From: Lithobates sylvaticus
Lineage: Eukaryota; Chordata; Amphibia; Anura; Ranidae
Length of the DNA stretch: 64,000 nt
Direction: 5' to 3'
Assembly (NCBI GenBank): GCA_028564925.1
Contig: CM053026.1
Span: forward strand, 597,628,161 to 597,692,160
Shown one piece after another: positions 54,137 to 63,115 of the stretch. A model generated the notes under the pieces. The model had not been told where the DNA came from and ran no database searches. It was given only the letters and a program-made list of their open reading frames with translations. Made by a program: the position numbers and the translations under genes. Every line of letters starts with the position of its first letter. Within the stretch, counting starts at the first letter, position 1.

Positions 54137-54577
54137 GGCCCCTTTCACACTGGGGCGGGAGCCGCGGTGACGGTAAAGAAGCGCTATATTTAGCGCTGCT
54201 TTACCGTTGTTTTAGCCGCGGTATTCGGCCGCTCGCGGTGCAGTTTTACCCCCCGCGAGCGGCCGAAAAAGGGTTAAAGACCCCCGCAGAGCGCCGCCGT
54301 AGCGGCGCTTTTCGTCGGTATTTCCACGGTATTACCGCGGTTTCCCATTCAAATCAATGGGAAGGAGCGGTATAGGAGTGGTGAATACACCGCTCCTATA
54401 CCGCTCCAAAGATGCTGCTAGCAGGACTTTTTTTGCCGTCCTGCTAGCGCACCGCTCCAGTGTGAAAGCCTGCCGGCTTTCACACTGGAGTGAATGGGGC
54501 CGAATTTTTTCAGGCGGTATACAGGCGCTATTTTTAGCGCTGTACCGCCTGAAAAATGCCCCAGTGTGAAAGGGGCC
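54137..54577. mobile_element. TWA-A MITE, copy 7
   Basis: Perfect TAA duplication (54134-54136, 54578-54580). Ends GGCCCCTTTCACACTGGGGC and its inverse. Closest in sequence to copies 2 and 5. Confidence 0.93.
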
Positions 54578-54580
54578 TAA

Positions 54581-54886
54581 CTGCTGGCTTGAGAAGAATA
54601 GGATATAAGAATAGGAGAAATGTTGCAATGATATGACCCCATTGATGCTGTATAAACACTGATACTGGATTGCATTCTTGACTTTAGCTGACTTGACTGA
54701 AATAAACAAGTTATGACCTACCTCTAATGAAGTGTGTCTCGTGTCCGGCTGGCTGCTGCATAATGTAGAAATCTTCTCCCCACTGCTGCTGGGTCCCATC
54801 CCCAAAGCTGATCTTTTTGTTACTGCAATGATCTGCAGGTTAGGAGATACACTATATTGTCAAAAGTATTGAGATGCCTGCATATA

Positions 54887-54917
<31 letters not shown>
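54581..54917. other. No gene; (AT)n at the end
   Basis: (AT)n at about 54889-54917 directly precedes the Tc1 end, a natural TA target. Confidence 0.6.
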
Positions 54918-54922
<5 letters not shown>

Positions 54923-55161
54923 CCTTGAAAAAGTATTCATACTCTTTGAAATTTTCCACATTTTGTCATGTTATCACCATAAACATAAACGCCCCCTTTA
55001 CTCTGATACCCCTAACTAAAATCTAGTGGAACCAATTGCCTTCAGAAGTCACCTAATTAGTAAATAGAGTCCACCTGTGTGTAATTTAATCTCAGTCTAA
55101 ATACAGCTGTTCTGTGAAACCCTCATAGATTTATTAGAGAACCTTAATGAACAAACAGCAT

Positions 55162-57230
55162 CATGGAGGCCAAGAAACACACCAGACAGGTCAGGGATAA
55201 AGTTGTGGAGAAGTTTAAACAGGGTTAGGTTGTAAAAAAATATCCCAAGCTTTGAACATCTCATGGAGCACTGTTCAATCCATCATCCGAAAATGGAAAG
55301 AGTATGGCACACCCTTCAAACCTACCAAGACCTGGCCGTCCACCTAAACTTGACAGGCCGGGCAAGGAGAGTATTAATCAGAGAAGCAGCCAAGAGGCCC
55401 ATGGTAACTCTGGAGGAGCTGCAGAGATCCACAGCTCAAGTGGGAGAATCTGTCCACAGGACAAATATTAGTCGTGCACTCCACAAATCTGGGCTTTATG
55501 GAAGATTGGCAACAAGAAAGCCATTATTGAAAGAAAGCCTTAAGAAATCCAGTTTGCAGTTTTGGAGAAGCCATGTGGGGGACACAGAAAACATGTGGAA
55601 GAAGGTGCTCTGGTCAGATGAGACCAAAATGTAACTTTTTGGCCTAAAAGCAAAACACTGTGTGTGGTGGAAAACTAACACTGCAGATCACCCTGAATAC
55701 ACCATCCCCACCGTAAATTGTTGGGATGCTTTTCTTCAGCAGGGCCAGGGAAGCTGCTCATGGTTGATGGGAAGATGGTCAGAGCCAAATACAAGACAAT
55801 CTTAAAAGAAAACCTGTTAGAGTCTGTAAAAGACTTGAAACTGGGGCAGAGGTTTATCTTCCAACAGGACAATGATCCTAAACATGCAGCCAGAGCTACA
55901 ATGGGTTTAGATCAAAGCATATTCATGTTTAAGAATGGCCCAAAGTCCAGACCTAAATCCAATTGTGGATGTATAGCAAGCAGGGGCGTTGCTAGGTCTG
56001 CAAAAGATTCGGGGCTAGAGCCCATAGCAGCGGTCACCAACCTTTTTGCAGGTAGTAAGCAATATTTCACAGACAATGGCTGGTGTTGGCGCTTCAATCA
56101 TCATGGCACCATGGTTGATATGGTGTCAGGGTGATTGAAGCACATTGTTTCTATTGTTGCATTTTAATATATAATGAAGTGGTTCAACTCACCATAATGC
56201 AGAATCAGAGGGAGCCCTGGGTGTGTCACTTGCCACATATCCTGCCACCAGATGCAGCGTGTCACTTGCCACCATCGCCTGTCACCAGATGCAGCATGTC
56301 ACTTGCCACTGTCGCCTGTCACCAGATGCAGCTTGTTACTTGCCACCGTCACCTGCCACTAGATGTGGATTGCCACTGTCACTTGCCACCTGATGTGGAT
56401 TGTCCCTTGCCACGTCACCTACAACCAGATGTGGATTGTCACTTGCCACATCCCCTGCCACTATTTGCAGATTGCCACATCACCTGCCACTATTTGCAGA
56501 TTGTCACTTGCCACGTCACCTGCCACCATTTGCAGATTGTCACTTGCCACGTCACCTGCCACCATTTGCAGATTGTCACTTGCCATGTCACCTGCCACTT
56601 GATGTGGATTGTCACTTGTCACGTCACCTGCCACCAGATGTGGATTGTCACTTGCCATGCCAGCTATTGCCACAAAATGTGCATTGTCGCTGCATTGGTG
56701 GCAGGCTGGTCCATTTAGTGAGGGCGGAAGAGCGCTGATGTGTGGCGGGCAGTGAGAGATGATGTCATCTCTGCTCCCAGCTGTACCTCGCTCCCATTGA
56801 AGAGGCCTAGCTGTGAGGGGGGAAGAGCGGTTATGTGGAGCGGGCGGAGAGAGCTGATGCCATCTCTGCTCATCCATCCATTCGCTTCTCTCCTCTCATC
56901 CGCCTCTCTCATGCAGCCTACCTGCCGCAGCTGCAGCCCACTGGTTAGGCAGGGACCCTGCAGCAAGAGACTCGGGGCTATGAGCCCCAGATTCGGGGCC
57001 CAATAGCCACCCCCTAGCAACGCCACTGATGGCAAGACTTAAAAATTGCTGTTCACAGACGTTCTCCATTCAATCTGACAGAGCTTAAGCTATTTTGCAA
57101 AGAAGAATGGGCACTAATGTCATTCTCTAGATGTGCAAAGCTGGTAGAGACATACCCAAAAAGACTTGCAGCTGTAATTGCAGCAAAAGGTGGTTCTACA
57201 AAGTATTCAGGGGGGCTGAATACAAATGCA
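55162..57230 (+). pseudogene. Tc1-type transposase, interrupted
   Basis: Start MEAKKHTRQVRDKVVEKFKQ at 55162 soon meets a stop. The paired-type DNA-binding part continues at 55263-55634 (LTGRARRVLIREAAKRPM, VLWSDETKM), and the catalytic part at 55718-55980 (GCFSSAGPGKLL, FQQDNDPKHAARATM). The hAT insertion falls within the carboxyl part; the tail resumes after 57029 (IPKRLAAVIAAKGG near 57150). Stops and frame changes make it inactive. Confidence 0.88.
55981..57028 (+). mobile_element. hAT-type element with minisatellite, inside Tc1
   Basis: ATAGCAAG (55973-55980) and ATGGCAAG (57029-57036) form an 8-bp duplication with one change. Ends CAGGGGCGTTGCTAGG and CCCCTAGCAACGCCACTG are near-perfect inverted repeats. 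Same family as 21455-23140 (shared TTCAACTCACCATAATGCAG and TGTCACTTGCCAC units at 56225-56680). Non-autonomous. Confidence 0.93.
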
Positions 57231-57341
57231 CACCACAGTTTTCACATTGTTATTTGTAAAAAAATTGAAAACCATTTATCATTTTCCTTCCACTTCACAA
57301 TTATGTGCCACTTTGTGTTGGTCTATCACATAAAATCCCAA

Positions 57342-58169
57342 TGTAGCGCACTACTCCCTTGGGAGCTGCTGGGTAGTTCACTACAGTACTGCTGCTTCAC
57401 CCTCATTCTTCCACCCCACACGATTCACAACAGACACGGTCAAACAGTTGAACAGTGAACTTTTATTCTCTTGTTGCGGTCCATATCCATATTAGTGATA
57501 GTACAGGAAAGTATGAGCTGCCTATTCTTCTTGGTTCCCCTGAGTAGCTAAGTCCCTTTCCCTTAATGAACTGGCCAATGCCCCTCTGAAAAGCATCTTG
57601 GTAAATTGGATGCTGGAAGTCCCAGGCCTCACCTGCCTTTCTTGCCTCCTGCAATCCTCCCCAGGCCAGTCCAGGCCTGGTTCCTTCTCCCAGGATTTCT
57701 TGATCAGGTTATGTGCTTGAACCATCCAGCTCTGAGGTCTCTGAACCCTCAGGCTTTCCGGTTAGGTTCCTGCTCTCCAGCGCTGGGGTCTCTGAACCCC
57801 CAGGCCTTCAAGCCTGCTCCTTGAGGTTACATTGTGCAGTTACTCTGGACTTCTTCCCATTTTCCCCCAGGAAGCATGTGACCTCAGTATATATGTATGT
57901 CCCGCCCCTGCCCATACAAATTAATGATTGGGCCAGGGCCATATACACTGCCTGCTCTTCAGACCCTGACCCACCTCCTTTCCAGAATGTTTTCCTGGAG
58001 AAGCAAGGGAGGGCTTCCAGGGTGAAGTACAGGGGGTCACACCCCCCTCTATTCTACTTCTCCTCCCCAAACCAAATCAACAACCAGGCCTAAACAAAAT
58101 AAAGAGTAAGGCACTGGCAATTCTACCTAACAACTACCTATTAGCACCCACCTAAAGGGTACCTATACA
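57342..58169 (-). mobile_element. Solo LTR (fossil), inside Tc1
   Basis: Starts TGTAGCGC and ends TATACA on the plus strand, giving TG...CA ends. On the minus strand a TATATACTGAGG-type box lies upstream of AATAAA (57465 region), the order expected in an LTR. 828 bp. No internal region remains, so it is a relic of LTR-LTR recombination. No target duplication is visible. Family not assigned. Confidence 0.6.
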
Positions 58170-58240
58170 TTTATGTTTTTGGTTGTTATATGACAAAATG
58201 GGGAAAATTTCAAGGGGCATGAATACTTTTTCAAGTATAC

Positions 58241-59843
58241 ATATACACCATAGAAGTCCAGTGAATAAGAGTATGGAAAGAAATGATGAAACGCTAGCAA
58301 AGTAACATTTTTACATTTTGACCATCCTTCTGGAGATTTTAACAACTCATTTTTATCACTAAATATATTAATGCTTAACATGTATTTTTTTTTAATTTTG
58401 GATGGAGTTGAAACCATTGCCAGTTTATTTTTTGCTGTGTCCCTATGGGGAGATTTCCTTTCTCGTTCTGCCTCACAGATGCAACAAGAAGTGAGAGGAA
58501 CTTTCCATAAAGTAAAAAGAGCTCCTTCTTAGGGCTTGTCCACATAGCCAGCCAGGGAGTGGTAAAAGCAGTAGAGTTGCAGTTTTACCACCCCCTGACC
58601 AACCACCTAAAGAAGGGCATGCAGCCACTCAGGGCTGTACACATACCACCATCAAAGGAGACTAAAGTCCCATGTATGGGGCTACTCTGTGATGAGTGTT
58701 GTGGCAAGGTGGTACAGCCTTTTAGAGTTAAAACGCTTGGTGAGGTGGCCACAAATCACCTTCTTACTGCCAGTTAAAAACCCTTTCAAAGCAATCCACT
58801 GCAAATGACTTTTCAGAGGGGTGGCAAGGACTGATGCATGCTAGAAAGGGGTCTTTAAACATTTGTCACCAGAACAGATGTCTTCATTGGAAGATTGTTC
58901 TCTCGATCTTAGATTTGCCATCACCATCTTGGGGACAATGGCCAACATTACAACTAGAGCGTGAATCTGCCTAGCGGGTAGCAAAAAAAAAAAAATCCTA
59001 ACAGGGGCTTAACCCCTCTCTGCTCCAAACGACACATTTATTGGGCTATACATGGACTTTAATTCAACCCAGGCAACACAAGACGATGTTCAGCTAGCAG
59101 TCTAGCCTGGCTATTGCTCTCAGCATTGCTGATGTATGTGTACAGTATATTATGGGTTAAGAATCATTAGTGCTGGTGTTTTTAGCCAGTTAGGCTCTCC
59201 TCCCCCACCAAAGTCCCAGCTCCCCCTGCACAAGTTCACTCCAATAAACAGCCACTGTTTCACGCTTAATTGGGAATGAAACTAATGAGATATTTATGAC
59301 CCTTGGGTAGCTTTTCCCAAGTACCTAATACACTAAAACCTACTTTAAAATTAAGCACGTAGTGGGCCCCCTTTAAAAACATTGCTTCTAACGTGACCAT
59401 GCCCTTCAGACTAAGGAAACAGGGAACACCACTTTTCTGGATCTTATCTCTTGTTATAAACAGTGCATTAGTATGTGAACGTCTCACACACTACTTTACT
59501 TTGAAATAGAAAACAGCTGTTGTGCTCTAGGCAACATAATTATTAGCATAAGGGTGGATAGTAATTTTAATTTTAATCTAAGTAAAATGTGTCTAGCCAC
59601 TGAATGTCTACATATTTTATATATTTAAATATGTTTATGTACGTGCAAGAAACGATATCTTCATATTCATCTTAAAGAAATCAATGTTTGATTTATTTCC
59701 TACCATCGAAAATTCCTACCTATCGAAAATGGATCTAGTGTATGACTGTGCTAGGGACAATAGTACTGAAGCTCCTTGTGGGCAGGGATTATTGTGAACA
59801 GCTTAAAGCTGAATTCCAGGCAGGTATAAAAGAAGCACATCAA
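58241..59843. other. No gene seen
   Basis: 1.6 kb of unremarkable sequence; frames below 75 codons without recognisable features. Short repeat-like patch near 59030-59080 (GGGCTATACATGGACTTTAA). Confidence 0.5.
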
Positions 59844-60242
59844 AGGGGTTGTAAATCTATGTTTTTTTTTTTAAAAGTAACAAACATGCCTATACTTACC
59901 TGCTCTGTGCAATCGTTTTGCACAGAGCAGCCCCAATCCTCTTCTTCTGGGGTGCCCCGCCAGCGCTCCAGGCCCCTCCTTTTAATCAGGTGCCACGCCC
60001 CTCCCCCACTCCCGTGTCACAGGATTTGATTGACAGCAGCGGGAGCTAATGGCTCCTGATGCTATCAACCTGTCAAATAAAGAGAGAGACCGTGCTGGAG
60101 CCACTGCGCTCGTGCACATCACTGGTTCGGATCAGACTCAGGTAAGAAAAAGGGGGGTTTGGGGGAGCTGTAGCACAGAAGGTTTTTCACCTTAATGCAT
60201 AGAATGCATTAAGGTGAAAAACCTTGAGGCTTTACAACCACT
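59844..60242. mobile_element. TTAA-5 element, copy 2
   Basis: TCAA (59840-59843) and TTAA (60243-60246). Ends AGGGGTTGTAAATC and GGCTTTACAACCACT. Splice-donor matches on the minus strand (ACTTACCTG, 59894-59902) and nearly so on the plus strand (CAGGTAAGA, 60139-60147). Hairpins CTCTGTGCAATCG...TTTTGCACAGAG and TTCACCTTAATGCAT...TTAAGGTGAA. Confidence 0.8.
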
Positions 60243-60246
60243 TTAA

Positions 60247-60800
60247 CCTCCCTGCCGGTTTTCCCGAGTGTGGCTCGAGGTTAATTTTCAGTACCATTAG
60301 CGGTAACCCTGAGCCACACTCGGGATTGCATTGCAGGATCCTGGTGAAGGTTACTTACCTTGTCCCCAGCATCCTGCGATGTCCCCCTGCTGTGTCTGCG
60401 GGCTGTGTCCTCTGCCCCGATGTCCTATGTGCCGGGCTCCGTTCCCTGCGAGCGTCGCGACGCATGGGGGCAGGGCCTGGTGGCAAATTCAAAAAATAGA
60501 AAATTCATAACACATACAGTACACTGTAATCTTACAGATTACATTACTGTATGAAATCATTTCACATCCCTTTTGTCCGTAGTGCTTTGTCCAATGTCCT
60601 GCATGCAGTTTTATATTATATATAATGTTCTTTCTGCCTGGAAACTTGAGATTGTCCATGGCAACTAAAAAGTGTCCCTTTACGTGTCCCTTTACGTCAA
60701 AAGCTAGAAAACAGCAATAGTAAATTAGAACACTTGCAGAATTGAGCGATAGTGAATCGTGGGGAAATTGATTTTATTATTATTATCCATATATATTTGT
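60247..60800. mobile_element. TTAA-2 element, left part
   Basis: Left end CCTCCCTGCCGG directly after the TTAA shared with the preceding element. AAG|GTAAGT on the minus strand at 60353-60361. The right end is missing; the Ngaro element begins shortly after. Confidence 0.78.
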
Positions 60801-60860
60801 GTATATATATACACAGATGTGCAAGCATGTTAAAGTGTGTATGTCTCGGGGTAGAATAAC

Positions 60861-61087
60861 CCATGGGCTAACATTCCGGAGTCATTAACCATATATAAGA
60901 AAACCAAGTACAACTCAAATACTTTATAACCATAACTTTATTGATGGATTTTTTATGGCCCTGGTGTCGGTCAAGGGGTAACCTTTAAATTAAATCTCAC
61001 TTTAGCCAATTCGGCTATAACTCAATAAATTACATTTTTTACTTACACGCTGTCCATCCAGCCAAAGCTGGACGACTACTCCCCCAC
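60861..61087 (-). repeat. Ngaro terminal repeat B2
   Basis: From CCATGGGCTAACATTCCGG to CAAAGCTGGACGACTACTCC, repeated at 61343-61569. The minus strand holds AATAAA (CCATCAATAAAG), a likely polyadenylation signal. Confidence 0.92.
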
Positions 61088-61342
61088 TAACCAACACCAT
61101 GACTTTGAAAATAAAAATAAAGGGAGGGTGGGTGGGGGTCCCGGTCTCGCTTCCAGGATAAGGTACGGCCGGACTGTTCCTCCTTAAATGTCCCGAAATT
61201 CGCGGGCTTTTAGCGCGCCCGCCGCTGTCCACCAACCAGGCGCTGTTGCTAGCCTGTTGTATCCTCCAATAGCAACCTGCGGATTATAGCACAGTATTCC
61301 CCTCATGCTCTCCCATGTTTGCCCTGCATATAGCAGGGCTTG

Positions 61343-61569
61343 CCATGGGCTAACATTCCGGAGTCATTAACCATATATAAGAAAACCAAGTACAACTCAA
61401 ATACTTTATAACCATAACTTTATTGATGGATTTTTTATGGCCCTGGTGTCGGTCAAGGGGTAACCTTTAAATTAAATCTCACTTTAGCCAATTCGGCTAT
61501 AACTCAATAAATTAAATTTTTTACTTACACGCTGTCCATCCAGCCAAAGCTGGACGACTACTCCCCACT
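61343..61569 (-). repeat. Ngaro repeat B1
   Basis: Near-identical to 60861-61087 (offset 482). It follows the hydrolase frame directly. Confidence 0.92.
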
Positions 61570-62205
61570 GACCGAAAACGGGGGCGACGCTCCTGGTTGA
61601 GGTCCCCCCCCCACCATGGCACTCTCAATCAAGGCCTGCAGGCCCATGTTAAAAATATCCAGACCTATCGAAGATAAATGGACCTGGTCCTGCCTAAAAA
61701 GCCCCGGAAAAAACCCTTCGAGCTCAAAATGGCGGAATGATACACCGCCTAAAGAAATTATTAAATTAGTTATGGTTCTATTCAGCCGTCTCCTAATCTT
61801 ATCCATGTAGAATAGGTTACCACACGGGGACCACAGGAGCCGTGGGATCATCTCTGAAAAAGCCAAGGTGGTACCTGGGAACAGAAGCTTAAAGTCGTGT
61901 ATATCCTTTTTGATTTCGCACAGTAGTTCCCAGGTTCTGACCTTGCCCACATCGTTGGCCCCTAAATGAATCACCAGAATTTTAGGAGGCGGCCAGATAG
62001 AAGCTAAATATATCAGATGTCCTCTAAGATTGCGCCATCTTAGACCCCGAATGCCTGACCAAAAAACTGTAAACTTATCATCCAATCCCAAATTACTGGA
62101 ATAAATCCTGGAGGAAGCCTGCTTACCAGCCCAGAAAATGTAGGAGTGGCCTACGATCCAAATTGCCTCTGTAGCTGGATCTGAAATAAAATCATACCAT
62201 TAATA
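61558..62205 (-). CDS. SGNH-hydrolase domain of the Ngaro element
   Basis: The open frame runs from about 62205 to 61558. Block I reads WIVGHSY (the Ser codon is 62145-62143), block III HLGANDVGK, block V DQVHLSSIG, giving the Ser-Asn-Asp/His set of SGNH (GDSL-like) esterases. Such a hydrolase ORF is known in vertebrate Ngaro elements; its substrate is not known. The first Met-type start in frame is late, and an acceptor-like TTTTATTTCAG precedes the domain, so expression through splicing is possible. Ends at the start of B1. Confidence 0.82.
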
Positions 62206-63115
62206 ATTCTGGGCGAACATAAATTTTATACCTATCACTAGACCATCTACCCACCTTCTTCTGACTTTCTGGGGGGAAACCCAACAGATTGGCCGCTGTG
62301 GCGGCCCCAACCCTAAATGAATGGGATGAAAATTTAAACCCTGTAAGGTTGAGTTTCCTAAGGCAGGAAGCGAGGACAGCTGAGAACTGAAATCTGGTTA
62401 ATGGGGACAGGTCCTGGTGGATAAAAAAGGAACCATCATATGAGGGGCGTACCCTCAAGAATTTTGATACGAGCGTAACTGGACAAATTCTCTGATCCGG
62501 TGATCTCTCTAGCGACACCCATTGACCGTTACCCAGACCAAAAGTCTTTGATCTGCATATAAATACCCGAAGGCTGTCGGCACCCAAGACTATATGTTCT
62601 AATAATAGAAAAGAAGGTGACGACCTATTACGTGCCGTACACTCACCGATCCTTAAAGCACCAAAGAAAGTGACAGAAAATGCTGCCCTAAAAAGCCATA
62701 CTTCGAAATCAGAAGTACAAACCACCTCAAGAACGGATAACAGTCTAATCAATAAATCTACTGAAATAGGCCGGCGACTGTCCCTTGAAGGGGCTGATTT
62801 ACGGAATCCTTTAAGAATCTGTTTAACCTGAAAAAATGAAGTAAGTGCTGGCCTGTCATAAAATTTTAAAAAGAAGGATACTCCAGCTACTATCTTGCTG
62901 ACCGAGCCAGGACTCATTCCGGCCTCTATCATGGAAGACAAGAAGGCTAATGCGACAATACCATTCACCTCCAGTACCTCGACACCTTGCCGGGAGCAGA
63001 AAGAGCCCCATCTGGACCACGCCAAACCATACTCCTGCCAAGTTTTCGGTGCCAGTGAATTTCGAAGATGACCAGACATCAGTCCCATATCAAGCCCCAG
63101 AGGAAATCTGGGCAT
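62192..63115 (-). CDS. Tyrosine recombinase of the Ngaro element
   Basis: 307 codons, normal for the family. Catalytic set: R155 (ALRIGE), H265 and R268 (HSFR), W291 and Tyr 296 or 299 (WSSDRYKIYVRPE). An amino-terminal SAM-like core-binding part covers about residues 15-105. The enzyme inserts a circular cDNA by strand exchange without target duplication. The start overlaps the end of the reverse transcriptase frame by about 37 bases, an arrangement known for the family. Confidence 0.92.
   Translation of the reverse strand: MPRFPLGLDMGLMSGHLRNSLAPKTWQEYGLAWSRWGSFCSRQGVEVLEVNGIVALAFLSSMIEAGMSPGSVSKIVAGVSFFLKFYDRPALTSFFQVKQILKGFRKSAPSRDSRRPISVDLLIRLLSVLEVVCTSDFEVWLFRAAFSVTFFGALRIGECTARNRSSPSFLLLEHIVLGADSLRVFICRSKTFGLGNGQWVSLERSPDQRICPVTLVSKFLRVRPSYDGSFFIHQDLSPLTRFQFSAVLASCLRKLNLTGFKFSSHSFRVGAATAANLLGFPPESQKKVGRWSSDRYKIYVRPELLMV

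Larger units (their letters stand above)
54918..58240 (+). mobile_element. Tc1-type transposon interrupted twice
   Basis: Left end TAGTGCCTTGAAAAAGTATT at 54918, right end GAATACTTTTTCAAG near 58221-58235, with inner ends AAATTTTCCACATTTTGTCA and ATGACAAAATGGGGAAAATT. Interrupted by a hAT-type element (55981-57028) and a solo LTR (57342-58169). Without them about 1.45 kb. The transposase is broken. Confidence 0.9.

Noticed and set aside
56131-56738. Cysteine/histidine-rich frames (TCHVTCHHLQIV) that could pass for a metal-binding protein
   Set aside because: Same minisatellite type inside the second hAT-type copy; no start, no codon bias, several frames open.
62192-63115. Phage- or integron-type integrase
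   Set aside because: Neighbouring RNase H/reverse transcriptase, SGNH hydrolase and split repeats show a Ngaro-type retrotransposon.
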